Shown: positions 24,778-33,081, numbered from the stretch's first letter. The stretch: 64,000 bases of DNA from Catenulispora pinistramenti (GCF_018274385.1 NZ_JAAFYZ010000027.1:1-64000); one strand, 5' to 3'. Numbers and translations: made by a program. The notes: generated by a model from the sequence alone, not told the origin.

Positions 24778-24804
24778 GGGCGGTGCGCTGAGCGCAACGG
24801 ATGT

Positions 24805-24833
24805 CCAGAGGCGGCCCGCGTGGCCGCCTCTGG
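24805..24833. terminator. Bidirectional hairpin between convergent genes
   Basis: CCAGAGGCGGCC and GGCCGCCTCTGG form a 12-bp perfect stem with a CGCGT loop. It lies between the acyl-CoA dehydrogenase and the WXG100 module, which converge. Confidence 0.75.
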
Positions 24834-24850
24834 CGTCGTAGGCGCCTGCT

Positions 24851-25480
24851 TCAGGCCTTGTCGCGGAAGCTGAGGACGATGCCGCGGACGAATTCCTCGA
24901 GGACCGGCACGCCGTCTTGGACATAGGCGAGGTTCGGGATGAAGGCGCGGACGAGGATGTCCATGCCGTCTTTGCGGATGGGATAGCTGTACCTGGTGGC
25001 CAGCGTGTGGTCCGAGGGATCCACCTCGATGAAATGCACGATGCGTGCCGCCGTTTCGGCGCCGGGGTAGTCGAAGGGCTCCACGCGCGGGCTATCGACG
25101 ACCACTTCATCGGGGGCGGCGTGGGTGTATATCTTCATCGCCTTTTTCCACGGCACGTCGCCGAGGTAGGCGTCTACTCGTAGGTAGACCGGTGGGATTT
25201 CGAGGTTGGGGAAGAGTAGGAACTGATAGTGGGCGCCGGGTGAGTTCAGGGCATTCCAGGTGGCTTCGATGAGTCGGTAACTGCGCCGGAACCATTCGTT
25301 CGACGGCCTCGAGTCGTCGAACTTGCCGCGACCGTTGTAGTAGGAGAGACGGATCGCGTCGACGATCCAGTCTTGAAGTGTCGCCCAATTAGCGGACGGG
25401 ATGACTTTTGGCATGAGGATGAAGTTGAGATCTTCACGGAAGTCGAGCTTCGCCGACTGCCTGACATCATGCTTTTTCAT
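24851..25480 (-). CDS. Unknown protein of the WXG100 module, gene 4
   Basis: This 209-residue cytosolic protein (ATG 25480, MKKHDVRQSAKLDFRED) has no signal peptide. The frame overlaps the gene-3 stop by four bases (ATGA). Its sequence has NFILMPKVIPSANWATLQDW, YQFLLFPNLEIPPVYLRVDAYLG, and the C-terminal IRKDGMDILVRAFIPN followed by VLEEFVRGIVLSFRD. The last part resembles the C-terminus of gene 3 in pattern (a strand, a short loop, then an amphipathic helix), so the two may share a fold such as the Mog1/PsbP-like type; this is inference. It is a candidate chaperone, partner or immunity component of the module. Confidence 0.72.
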   Translation of the reverse strand: MKKHDVRQSAKLDFREDLNFILMPKVIPSANWATLQDWIVDAIRLSYYNGRGKFDDSRPSNEWFRRSYRLIEATWNALNSPGAHYQFLLFPNLEIPPVYLRVDAYLGDVPWKKAMKIYTHAAPDEVVVDSPRVEPFDYPGAETAARIVHFIEVDPSDHTLATRYSYPIRKDGMDILVRAFIPNLAYVQDGVPVLEEFVRGIVLSFRDKA

Positions 25481-26076
25481 CGCCGCCACCTGAAAGTCGT
25501 CATCATCGCGTCGAACAGCTGGACCAGGGCGTCTGCCACCTGGTCGTCGGCTCGGCCGGCGCCGGGTGTTGAGAAGGTCACGACCAGCCATCTACGACCA
25601 TCACCGGGGACCGGGAACGCGTAGTCGACGCGTCGACTGGCGACATCCACCTTGTATGCCGCGTCGGCCTCCTCCGTCCGCTCGGCCCGCACTCCCAGTT
25701 CGCCGTCGACCTCGACCGGCTTTCCATCTCTGGCCAAGTCTCCCAGCAGCGCGAGCGACTCCAGGCCGTCGATCTCATCCGGCAACATGACTCCGCCGAC
25801 GATGAACGATGCCGCGATGGTGCGGCCATGCATCTGCTCGACCGGAACATAAAGGTCGAGTCCGTTCCCTGACTTCGCCTTCTGGATCATGCCGGTGAGT
25901 TGCGTCTCGATATTCCGACGGGCGTCCAGCGCTTCGTCTCGCGGTATGCGCTGAAATATGCGATCCGCGAGATCTTTCACCGCCGTCGTCGTGGTCCCTG
26001 TCAGCGATACGCGGATCCAGCCCGGCGGCAGAACGATCGCGTACGAGTTCGGGACTTCGGCTAAGGGCGTGCTCAC
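25477..26076 (-). CDS. Unknown protein of the WXG100 module, gene 3
   Basis: This 199-residue soluble protein has a GTG start at 26076 overlapping the preceding stop (GTGA), and its own stop overlaps gene 4 (ATGA). No signal peptide is seen. Early YAIVLPPGWIRVSL and late GRRWLVVTFSTPGAGRADDQV segments recall Mog1/PsbP-like proteins, which often assist secretion or bind partners. Positions about 45-60 form an amphipathic helix. A function cannot be named. The tight coupling argues for stoichiometric expression with the WXG100 protein and the long gene 2 product. Confidence 0.72.
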   Translation of the reverse strand: MSTPLAEVPNSYAIVLPPGWIRVSLTGTTTTAVKDLADRIFQRIPRDEALDARRNIETQLTGMIQKAKSGNGLDLYVPVEQMHGRTIAASFIVGGVMLPDEIDGLESLALLGDLARDGKPVEVDGELGVRAERTEEADAAYKVDVASRRVDYAFPVPGDGRRWLVVTFSTPGAGRADDQVADALVQLFDAMMTTFRWRR

Positions 26077-27536
26077 CAGGAACTGCCCTGAATGTAAGTG
26101 AAGGGTGAGCGGGTGATTCTGTTGTAGGTCGTACCCTGCTTGACGCCTAGATATGGGTAGGTCGATCCATAGATCTTGTCTGTGGCATCCGCGCCGGTGG
26201 CGACCAAGTACGCGGCCTGAGCAGTGTTCAGTTGCCGGGTCACCTTCGCGACCCCGGAGGCCACGTCGGGGTCGTCACCGAGTGCCAGGGTCACCTCCTT
26301 GGTCCAAGCCCGCATGGCGGCCGCTTTGTGACCGCCTTGCCAGATGGAATCAAGGGTTGGCCGAAGGAAGCCGGCGTCCTTGAAGCGGAAATTTTCGTTG
26401 ATGAGTTCCCTGCTGACGTTTTTGGTGGACTGTGCTATCTCATCCGCCACGGGTTCGTTGAGGCTGTCCAATGTGGATGACTGCTTCGCTACGTCAGCGA
26501 TGTCCTCCGGCTTCGTCAAGCCCGCGAGTGTTGTCACGGCTTTGCCATCCTTCGCTGCGGTCGCTGCCCCCTTCGCACCGCCCGCGACGGCCTCCCCGCC
26601 CGACAACGTTGCCTTGAGCCCGCCGACCGCGGCCTCAGTGCTCTTGCCGACTGCTGTCCCGACGCCGAAGGAGAGTAGACCGACCGTGTCCATCCCGACG
26701 TCGAACAGCGACCCCGCCCCGGTGCTCGCCAGCACACCGTGCCCTACCGCGCTCAGCGCCGTGACGGCGAAGGCCCCGATCACCAGGAGATCGACGCCGG
26801 GGAAGAACAACGCCGCGATCGCCAAGCCGGTGGCTATCCAGCCCAAGCCGTTGCAGCAATCGCTGAGCAGCCGTCCGAACCCGCTGTGGGTCGCGGCTTT
26901 CAGGCGGTCCCAGCGGCTGTCCTTCAGCCCGTCGTGCTGGCTCGCGGCCTTGATGTTCTTCTCATGCCTGGCAGCCTCGGCGTCGAGGTCTGCCGCGATC
27001 TGTGCCGCCTCGTGCCGTGCTGCGAGCAAGGCCGCGTGGGCTTGGGTGACTGCGGGGTCTTTCCACGGGTCCAGCAGCTCGTCCGCTATTGCCGGTGGGG
27101 CCGATGGTTTTGGTGCGCTGGGCGGCGGATGCGGCGTGAATGAGGGGGGCGGTGGTGCGTCGGGATCGGCGATGCCTTTGGCCGTCATGGCGTCCCAGGC
27201 CTGCTTCGCGCTCGTGAGAAGCGTCAGTGTTCTGCCCTGCGCCGGCTCCAGCGCGTTCAGCCACTGCCTCAATTCGCTGGAGGCCGTGCGGTAGCGGCCC
27301 TCCGCCTTGCCGAGCTGTACGGCGAGGTCGCCGGCCTTGGAGCCGATCGTGCCGACGAACTGTCCGCGCAGTTCCCCGTCCGCGCCGGCCGAGGTTATTC
27401 GGCGCAAGGCCGCGACCTGGTCCAGGATGCTGTCGGCGACCCGGGTGAGCTTGGTGACCTGGTCGCGGATCGAGTCGGTGTCGCCGGGTGCCGGGTCGGA
27501 GTCCCTCAGCGGCGTCCAGTCCGCGGGGCGGGCCAT
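26073..27536 (-). CDS. WXG100-linked large protein with central hydrophobic region
   Basis: This is a 487-residue protein. The N-terminal part (about 1-110) is helical, with TDSIRDQVTKLTRVADSILDQ and LRQWLNALEPAQGRTLTLL. A Pro-rich linker follows (about 125-150) and then a basic coiled region. A hydrophobic region at about 230-265 (WIATGLAIAALFFPGVDLL and following) could cross or insert into a membrane. Ala/Gly-rich and C-terminal segments with YPYLGVKQGTTYNRITRSPF end the protein. The plan resembles long WXG/LXG-type secreted proteins of type VII systems with a helical head and a variable C-terminus. It lies directly after the WXG100 gene (TGATG overlap). The C-terminal activity is unknown. 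Confidence 0.72.
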   Translation of the reverse strand: MARPADWTPLRDSDPAPGDTDSIRDQVTKLTRVADSILDQVAALRRITSAGADGELRGQFVGTIGSKAGDLAVQLGKAEGRYRTASSELRQWLNALEPAQGRTLTLLTSAKQAWDAMTAKGIADPDAPPPPSFTPHPPPSAPKPSAPPAIADELLDPWKDPAVTQAHAALLAARHEAAQIAADLDAEAARHEKNIKAASQHDGLKDSRWDRLKAATHSGFGRLLSDCCNGLGWIATGLAIAALFFPGVDLLVIGAFAVTALSAVGHGVLASTGAGSLFDVGMDTVGLLSFGVGTAVGKSTEAAVGGLKATLSGGEAVAGGAKGAATAAKDGKAVTTLAGLTKPEDIADVAKQSSTLDSLNEPVADEIAQSTKNVSRELINENFRFKDAGFLRPTLDSIWQGGHKAAAMRAWTKEVTLALGDDPDVASGVAKVTRQLNTAQAAYLVATGADATDKIYGSTYPYLGVKQGTTYNRITRSPFTYIQGSSW

Positions 27537-27847
27537 CAGGTCCTCACCTGCTCGGTCTGGGCGTCGGTCATCGCCTGGGCGAGTTGGTGATCGACATCTT
27601 GGAAGGCCTGGGTGGTCTGAGTGACCATCTGGAGCAGTGCCGTGATGGCCGACTCCAGCTTCGCGCGGTGGTCGCGCCAGTTGTGCTGGAACGTGTCCAT
27701 ACCGGACCGGATCTTCTCACTACCCCAGCCCTGGGCGTGGTCGATGGTGTTGACGTCGCCGCCGAGGCTTTGGAACTCGTTGCTGACGAACGTCAGACTG
27801 CTCTGCATCGCGGTGAGCGCGTCGAAGTCGACGATGAGATCTGTCAT
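27536..27847 (-). CDS. WXG100-family small helical protein
   Basis: This 103-residue protein is the size of ESAT-6/WXG100 proteins. Two helices flank a central turn with the WG pair at Trp41-Gly42 (HAQGWGSEKIR), and HNWRDHR places a second Trp at residue 57. WXG100 proteins are secreted as helical hairpin dimers by type VII (ESX) systems. This gene is first in a four-gene, fully overlapping operon. No EccC, EccB, EccD or mycosin gene is in the window. The call rests on size, helix pattern and the WxG-like turn. Confidence 0.78.
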   Translation of the reverse strand: MTDLIVDFDALTAMQSSLTFVSNEFQSLGGDVNTIDHAQGWGSEKIRSGMDTFQHNWRDHRAKLESAITALLQMVTQTTQAFQDVDHQLAQAMTDAQTEQVRT

Positions 27848-28027
27848 GGATTTCCCCCTGTGTGACTGACCTAGCTTCGTGAATCAGCATTCGTATGTCA
27901 ACAAACATCACACTAACGAGTGCACAGCGTAATCACTGCTCGTCAGAGCCTTGTGGAAGTGCTGACACAAGTGGGTTTCTCACGCCGGGCGCCGGGCGGT
28001 CGCCCACTGCCCGCGTAGGGTGACCAG
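27848..28027. promoter_or_regulatory. Divergent promoter region, WXG100 module and ARMT1-like gene
   Basis: This 180-base gap contains an AT-richer stretch (AACAAACATCACACTAACG near 27900). The WXG100 gene starts leftward at 27847 and the ARMT1-like gene starts rightward at 28028. No perfect operator is evident. The two transcription units must be read from here. Confidence 0.45.
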
Positions 28028-29185
28028 GTGACGAATGTTGCCGACGCGATCGTTTCCGACCAGCCCGACTCCTTCGCCTGGGGCGTGTGGAACAAGCGGC
28101 ATCCGGTGCTGATCAAGCAGATCCAGGAGGCGTTCCCGTATCCGGCCGAGGCCCGGGGGAACCTGGATGCGCTCCTGAAGGAGACGCTCTCCGGCACGAT
28201 TCAGCGGCTGCCGGTCGATGCCCACGACTACGCGCTCTGGGAGGAGTGGGATCGCGGGTGGTACGGCGGGTCGTGGCTGAGTGCGCCGTTCTTGTGGGCG
28301 GAGTCGTTCTTCTATCGGCGGCTGCTGGAGGCGGTTGGGTACTTCCGGCCCGGGGCGTGGCGGGGGATCGATCTGTTCGGGCCGGCGAAGCGGGCTGAGT
28401 TGGACACGCAGGCTGTCGAGACGGAGCTGGCCGCGCTTGATGACGTGGCGGGACTGGGCCTCGCGGAGCAGCGGCGTGCGCTGTTGCTGGCGGCGCTGTG
28501 GGGCAACCGCGCCGACCTCGGGTTCCGCATCACCGCCGCGGCGGAGGGTCCCGCGACCGACCTCGTCGCCGACGACAGCGGGCTGATCTGGTCGCTCCTG
28601 GACACCGCCGAAGACCCGGTCGTGCACCTGGTCACCGACAACTCCGGCCGTGAACTCCTCGCCGACCTGATCCTCGTCGACCACCTGCTCGCCACCGGCG
28701 CCGCCGCCCGCGTCGTGATGCACCTCAAGCCCCAGCCGTACTACGTCTCCGACGCGACCGGCGCCGACGTCCTCGACGTCCTCCGCCGCATCACCCGCGC
28801 CCCCGGCACCGCCGCCAAGACCGGCCAGCGCCTCTGGGCCGCGCTGGCCGATGGCACCATCAGCCTCCGCACCCACGCGTTCTGGTGCGCGCCCCTCTCC
28901 TTCCGCCACCTGCCCGCCGACCTCGCCGCCGACCTGGCCCCCGCGACCCTCACCATCCTCAAAGGCGACCTGAACCACCGCCGCCTCGTCGGCGACCGCG
29001 CCTGGCCGCCCACCACGCAGTTCGCGGAGCTGACCGCGTACTTCCCGTCTCCCGTGGCGACCCTGCGCACCCTGAAGTCCGACGTCGCCGTCGGCCTCAC
29101 CCCGCCAACCGTCGCCCGGCTCGACGCCACCGGCACCGCGTGGCGGACCAGCGGCGAGTACGCGTTGATCCAGGTGCGCCGCTAG
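28028..29185 (+). CDS. ARMT1-like damage-control phosphatase domain protein (DUF89)
   Basis: This 385-residue protein starts at GTG 28028. The C-terminal half has the DUF89/ARMT1 signature: DLVADDSGLIWSLLDTAEDP, HLVTDNSGRELLADLILVD with the metal-binding Asp-Asn pair, and ATLTILKGDLNHRRLVGDR with the late Gly-Asp-Leu-Asn motif. The N-terminal half has a helical domain (LWEEWDRGWYGGSWLSAPFLW). Family members are metal-dependent phosphatases that remove damaged sugar- or nucleotide-phosphates. It is divergent from the WXG100 module. Substrate is unknown. Confidence 0.82.
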   Translation: MTNVADAIVSDQPDSFAWGVWNKRHPVLIKQIQEAFPYPAEARGNLDALLKETLSGTIQRLPVDAHDYALWEEWDRGWYGGSWLSAPFLWAESFFYRRLLEAVGYFRPGAWRGIDLFGPAKRAELDTQAVETELAALDDVAGLGLAEQRRALLLAALWGNRADLGFRITAAAEGPATDLVADDSGLIWSLLDTAEDPVVHLVTDNSGRELLADLILVDHLLATGAAARVVMHLKPQPYYVSDATGADVLDVLRRITRAPGTAAKTGQRLWAALADGTISLRTHAFWCAPLSFRHLPADLAADLAPATLTILKGDLNHRRLVGDRAWPPTTQFAELTAYFPSPVATLRTLKSDVAVGLTPPTVARLDATGTAWRTSGEYALIQVRR

Positions 29186-29305
29186 AGGCTCTTTGCGGCG
29201 TTCCGGATCACGCTGGCGATCTGCGGCGCGCTCGGCGCGCTGATGCCGCTGGGGCTGCTGGGGCTGAGCGCCGTGAAGCAACGGTGTGCACCGCGGTCCG
29301 GCTAA
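29186..29305 (+). pseudogene. In-frame hydrophobic fragment directly after the ARMT1-like stop
   Basis: The codons after the stop TAG (29183-29185) stay open for 39 codons and end at TAA. They read RLFAAFRITLAICGALG and then a leucine-rich helix. There is no start codon or ribosome site at the beginning, so it looks like a remnant of a membrane-protein C-terminus, not a gene. Chance is possible in this base composition. Confidence 0.35.
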
Positions 29306-29335
29306 GACCGCGCCCCCGACTGCGGCCCCGTAGCC

Positions 29336-29372
29336 AAAAAAACAAGGCCCCACCGCACCCGCGGCAGGGCCC
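29336..29372 (-). terminator. Rho-independent terminator of the FMN reductase gene
   Basis: Read on the minus strand, GGCCC-tg-CCGC pairs with GCGG-tg-GGGCC, followed by TTGTTTTTTT. This is one of few terminators in the window with a clear U-tract. It lies 42 bases after the reductase stop codon. Confidence 0.8.
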
Positions 29373-29413
29373 ACCTCAAAACCTCAGCCTGAGTAGCCTC
29401 GGCTTCACCGGCC

Positions 29414-29983
29414 TCAGGCGTTCGCCTTGGCCTTCTGCGTCTCCTCGATCAGCACCACCAGCGCCGCGATCAAGCCCGCGACCAGGTTCCGCGAGGTCTC
29501 GTCGACCAGGTTGCCCTCGCCGTCGAAGCGCTCCCAGTTGTTGCCCACGTGCACCTCGGGCTTGGTGACGACCTTGGCGTCCAGCCAGTGGAAGACGTCG
29601 CGCAGGTGGTTCTGGGCGCGGACGGTGCCGAAGCCGCTGCCGGAGGCGCCCATTACGGCGACCGGCTTGCCGGTCAGGACCGACTCGCCGTAGGGGCGGG
29701 AGGCCCAGTCCAGGGCGTTCTTCAGGACGCCGGGGATCGAGTAGTTGTACTCCGGGCTGGCGATCAGGACGCCGTCGGCGGCGGCGATCTTCGCGCGCAG
29801 CTCGGCCACCGGGGCCGGGACGTCGCCTTCCAGGTCCTGGTCGAAGAACGGCAGGTTGCCGATGCCGTCGTAGATCTCGATCTCGACGCCCTCGGGCGCC
29901 AGCTGCTTGGCGGCGCGCACCAGGGCGGAGTTGGTGGACGCCTTACGCAGGGCGCCGGAGAAGGCGAGGATCTTGGTGGTCAC
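29414..29983 (-). CDS. NADPH-dependent FMN reductase / quinone reductase
   Basis: This 189-residue flavodoxin-like enzyme has the family motifs KILAFSGALRKASTNSALVRA (phosphate-binding loop), LIASPEYNYSIPGVLKNALDW (FMN contacts) and VAVMGASGSGFGTVRAQ. Such proteins reduce FMN, quinones or azo compounds with NADPH in the cytosol. It is divergent from an HxlR-family regulator with a conserved N-terminal Cys, a classic quinone-sensing arrangement. A U-rich terminator follows. The specific electron acceptor is unknown. Confidence 0.88.
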   Translation of the reverse strand: MTTKILAFSGALRKASTNSALVRAAKQLAPEGVEIEIYDGIGNLPFFDQDLEGDVPAPVAELRAKIAAADGVLIASPEYNYSIPGVLKNALDWASRPYGESVLTGKPVAVMGASGSGFGTVRAQNHLRDVFHWLDAKVVTKPEVHVGNNWERFDGEGNLVDETSRNLVAGLIAALVVLIEETQKAKANA

Positions 29984-30095
29984 TTCTGAGCTCCCGGGTT
30001 CTGGGGTTCTGGGGTTCTGACGTGCGGTGAGGCGGTTTGTGGGGCCGCCTCACGGGTGGTGCTCGATGCCAAGCTGGTAACACTGTGTGAGCGGG

Positions 30096-30110
30096 TTACC
30101 TTTCGTAAGG
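30096..30110. promoter_or_regulatory. HxlR-type operator, left arm
   Basis: TTACCTTTCGTAAGG lies 113-127 bases upstream of the reductase start on the reductase side of the divergent region. Its imperfect inverse is present at 30147-30160 (right arm). Confidence 0.5.
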
Positions 30111-30146
30111 ATGAAGGTAGGGGAGGCTCTTACGGTTGTCAAGTCG

Positions 30147-30160
30147 CCTACGGAAGGTAA
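30147..30160. promoter_or_regulatory. HxlR-type operator, right arm
   Basis: CCTACGGAAGGTAA is the inverse of the left arm at 12 of 14 positions. It lies just before the HxlR start at 30170. HxlR-type dimers usually bind such spaced inverted repeats; regulator and site are likely autoregulatory. Confidence 0.5.
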
Positions 30161-30169
30161 GCTTGGGTC

Positions 30170-30577
30170 ATGGCAGAGAACATCGCGACGCAGCAGGAGG
30201 AGCAGCACCTGAGTTCCTTCTGCCCGCGCTTCCACACCGCGGTGGAGATCATCGGGCGGCGCTGGTCCGGGGTGATCCTGCGGGCGATGCTCGCCGGCTC
30301 CACCCGCTACACCGACATCGCCTGCTCGGTCCCCAAGCTGTCCGACCGCCTGCTCTCCGAACGCCTGAAGGAGTTCGAACAGGTCGGCATCGTCGAGCGC
30401 GTCGTCATCCCCGACACGCCGGTGCGCGTCGAGTACCACCTCACCCAGAAGGGCGCGGAGCTGGAACCGGCGTTCCAGCAGCTGGCCGACTGGGCCGAGA
30501 AGTGGATCGAGCTGCCGCCGCTGCCCGAGGGTGTCGGGTGCCAGGAGTCCTTCCTGCAGCCCGGCGAGGGCCGCTGA
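30170..30577 (+). CDS. HxlR-family winged-helix regulator
   Basis: This 135-residue regulator has the HxlR signature: a Cys at residue 15 in SSFCPRFHTAVEIIGRRWSG, then RYTDIACSVPKLSDRLLSERLKEFE and RVEYHLTQKGAELEPAF with the winged helix. In YodB/QorR-like members this N-terminal Cys reacts with quinones or diamide and lifts repression. It is divergent from the FMN/quinone reductase, and inverted repeats lie between them, so the reductase is the expected target. The stop codon lies inside the first copy of a 46-bp tandem duplication. Confidence 0.9.
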   Translation: MAENIATQQEEQHLSSFCPRFHTAVEIIGRRWSGVILRAMLAGSTRYTDIACSVPKLSDRLLSERLKEFEQVGIVERVVIPDTPVRVEYHLTQKGAELEPAFQQLADWAEKWIELPPLPEGVGCQESFLQPGEGR

Positions 30578-30663
30578 GCGGGGCGATCGGGAACGCCCGC
30601 GCAGCGCGATCCGCGACCCCTGAGCAGGGCGATCGGGAACACCCGCGCAGGGTGACGCGGGAC
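30574..30663 (+). repeat. 46-bp tandem duplication at the HxlR 3' end
   Basis: Two copies begin CTGAGC-GGGCGATCGG or CTGAGCAGGGCGATCGG and continue with GAACNCCCGCGCAG. The first copy includes the HxlR stop codon. The copies differ at several positions. The second copy is non-coding, between the HxlR and acetoacetyl-CoA synthetase genes. Confidence 0.8.
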
Positions 30664-30776
30664 ACTGCCCGCGGCCACTGACGGGCCGCCCTCCACTGCG
30701 GCTAATCTGACGCTGTCAGGCGTGATCACGGCCACAAGCCGGTAGCGCGCAGCCACCGCGAAGTTGGGGGACGACG

Positions 30777-32834
30777 ATGTCCGCAGCCGACCAGCCCGCA
30801 GCAGACCAGTCCGCCGCGAACCAGCCCGCCGCGTTCGGGGAACTGCTCTGGACGCCGACCGAGGCGCTGCGCCTGCGTTCGCCCCTGCAGCGCTACCTGG
30901 ACTGGCTCCCCAAGCAGGGCGTCGGCCCGTTCCCGGCCTACGCCGACGCCTGGCAGTGGTCGGTCGAGCATCCCGCGGAGTTCTGGGAGACCCTCTGGCG
31001 GTACTTCGACGTCAAGGCAGCGACCCCCTACACAGCCGTCCTCCCCGACGCCCACATGCCCGGCGCCCAATGGTTCCCCGGCGCCACCCTGAACTTCGCC
31101 GAGCACGTCTTCCGCGCCGCCTCCGACGACCGCCCGGCCCTGCTCTTCATCGAGGAGGGCGCCGAGCCGGTCGAGGTCTCCTGGGCCGAGCTGCGCCGCC
31201 AGGTGGCCGGTCTGGCCGCCACGTTCCGCGCCTGGGGCGTCGGCCCCGGCGACACCGTCGCGGCCTTCCTGCCCAACACCCCGCACGCGATCGTCGCGCA
31301 GCTGGCCACCGCCTCGGTCGGCGCCGTGTGGTCCGGCTGCGGCCCGGACTTCGGCGCGCAGGGCGTCCTGGACCGGTTCGCGCAGATCGAGCCGAAGGTG
31401 TTCGTCGGCGTCGACGGCTACCGCTATGGCGGCAAGCGCATCGACCGCCGCGCCGAGTGCATGGACGCGCGCGACGCCCTGCCGTCGGTCGAGCACACCG
31501 TCTGGGTGGACTACCAGTTCCCGGAGGGCCCGGGATGCGCGGAGAGCATCCGCTGGGACGAGGCCGTGGCCGGTCCGTCGGCGGCGAGTGCGCAAGCGCC
31601 GGAGCCTGAGCTGGAGCCTGAGCTGGAGTTCGAACCCGTCGCCTTCGACCACCCGCTGTGGATCCTCTACTCCTCCGGCACCACCGGCCTGCCGAAGGGC
31701 ATCGTCCAGGGCCACGGCGGCATCCTCCTGGAGCACTACAAGGCGATCGCCTTCCACATGGGCGTAGAGGAGGGCGACCGCTTCTTCTGGTACTCCTCCA
31801 CGAGCTGGATGATGTGGAACATCGTCCTGGGCTCGCTGCTGCACGGCGCGACCGCCGTCCTCTACGACGGCAGCCCGGCCTTCCCGGACATCACCGGCCT
31901 GTGGCGGCTCGCCGAGAAGACCCGCACCACGATGCTCGGTACCAGCGCCGGCTACCTGATGGCGTCGCAGAAGGCGGATCTGTACCCGGGCCGCGACCTG
32001 GACCTGTCGGCCCTGCGCGCGATCGGCTCCACCGGATCCCCGCTGCCCCCGACCGGCTTCCGCTGGGTCTACGACGCCGTCGGCTCCGACATCTGGCTGA
32101 ACTCGCTGTCCGGCGGCACCGACGTCTGTACCGCCTTCGTCGCCGGCAACCCGCTGCTGCCGGTCTACTCCGGCGAGATCCAGTGCCGCGCCCTCGGCTG
32201 CGCCGTGGAGTCCTGGGACACCGAGGGCAAGCCGCACATCGGCGAGGTCGGCGAACTGGTCCTGACCGCGCCGACCCCCTCGATGCCGGTGAAGTTCTGG
32301 AACGACCCCGACGGCCACAAGTACCACGACGCCTACTTCGACGTGTACCCCGGCGTCTGGCGGCACGGCGACTGGTGCACCGTCACCGAACGCGGCGGCG
32401 TCGTCATCCACGGCCGGTCGGACTCGACGCTGAACAAGCAGGGCGTCCGGATGGGCTCGGCGGACATCTACGAGGTCGTGGAGAAGCTGCCGGAGATCCG
32501 CGAATCACTGGTGATCGGCGTCGAACTCCCCGACGGCGGTTACTGGATGCCGCTGTTCGTCCACCTGGCCCCGGACGCGGTTCTGGACGACGCCCTCAAG
32601 GCCCGCGTGGCGGCGGCGATCCGCGCCGAGCTCACGCCCCGCCACGTCCCCGACGAGCTGATCGAGATCCCCGGCGTCCCGCACACCCGCACCGGCAAGC
32701 GCCTGGAGATCCCGGTGAAGCGGCTGCTGACCGGGGCAGACCCGGCCAAGGCGGTGAACCTCGGGACGGTCGACGATCCGGCGCTGATCGACTGGTTCAT
32801 CGAGTACTCGAGCAAGCGCAACACAGGGGACTGA
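30777..32834 (+). CDS. Acetoacetyl-CoA synthetase (acetoacetate-CoA ligase)
   Basis: This 685-residue AMP-forming ligase makes acetoacetyl-CoA from acetoacetate, ATP and CoA in the cytosol. Length matches AcsA-like acetoacetate ligases. Motifs: ILYSSGTTGLPKGIVQGHG (P-loop-like), YSSTSWMMWN, IGSTGSPLPPTGFRWVYD, GGTDVCTAF and a late HTRTGKRLEIPVKRL with catalytic Lys. The N-terminal 100 residues have the family's WSVEHPAEFWETLWRYFDV segment. A short acidic repeat (PEPELEPELEFEP) near residue 280 is an insertion. The enzyme could recycle ketone-body type carbon into lipid or steroid-derived pathways. Confidence 0.93.
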   Translation: MSAADQPAADQSAANQPAAFGELLWTPTEALRLRSPLQRYLDWLPKQGVGPFPAYADAWQWSVEHPAEFWETLWRYFDVKAATPYTAVLPDAHMPGAQWFPGATLNFAEHVFRAASDDRPALLFIEEGAEPVEVSWAELRRQVAGLAATFRAWGVGPGDTVAAFLPNTPHAIVAQLATASVGAVWSGCGPDFGAQGVLDRFAQIEPKVFVGVDGYRYGGKRIDRRAECMDARDALPSVEHTVWVDYQFPEGPGCAESIRWDEAVAGPSAASAQAPEPELEPELEFEPVAFDHPLWILYSSGTTGLPKGIVQGHGGILLEHYKAIAFHMGVEEGDRFFWYSSTSWMMWNIVLGSLLHGATAVLYDGSPAFPDITGLWRLAEKTRTTMLGTSAGYLMASQKADLYPGRDLDLSALRAIGSTGSPLPPTGFRWVYDAVGSDIWLNSLSGGTDVCTAFVAGNPLLPVYSGEIQCRALGCAVESWDTEGKPHIGEVGELVLTAPTPSMPVKFWNDPDGHKYHDAYFDVYPGVWRHGDWCTVTERGGVVIHGRSDSTLNKQGVRMGSADIYEVVEKLPEIRESLVIGVELPDGGYWMPLFVHLAPDAVLDDALKARVAAAIRAELTPRHVPDELIEIPGVPHTRTGKRLEIPVKRLLTGADPAKAVNLGTVDDPALIDWFIEYSSKRNTGD

Positions 32835-33081
32835 GTAGCTGAGCGGATGGCCCGGCGGCGGCGCCGGGCCATGCTGTGCCCGTGTCGATAGTCGGACTGC
32901 TCCCATGGCTCGTCATCATCGCCGCGGCGGGGTAGCTCGGGCAGTTACTGATGACACCGCGCTCGGTGACACCGTTCCCCGCTCGCTAAAGGCGGTAGCC
33001 TCGCCCGCTAAAGCTCGCTTAAGCCCGCTAGCCCGCTTAAGCCCGCTAGCCCGCTAAAGCTCGCTAGCCCGCTAAAGCCTG
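32835..33081. other. Intergenic stretch with repeat array
   Basis: This is the first part of the gap between the acetoacetyl-CoA synthetase and HAD phosphatase genes. Its right half (33003-33092) holds a dense array of short repeats. No gene with a domain was recognised. The small minus-strand frame at 33082-33243 is listed separately as doubtful. Confidence 0.5.

Noticed and set aside
28028-29185. ARMT1-like gene as a fifth member of the WXG100 module
   Set aside because: It is divergently transcribed across 180 bases and has a known cytosolic phosphatase fold.
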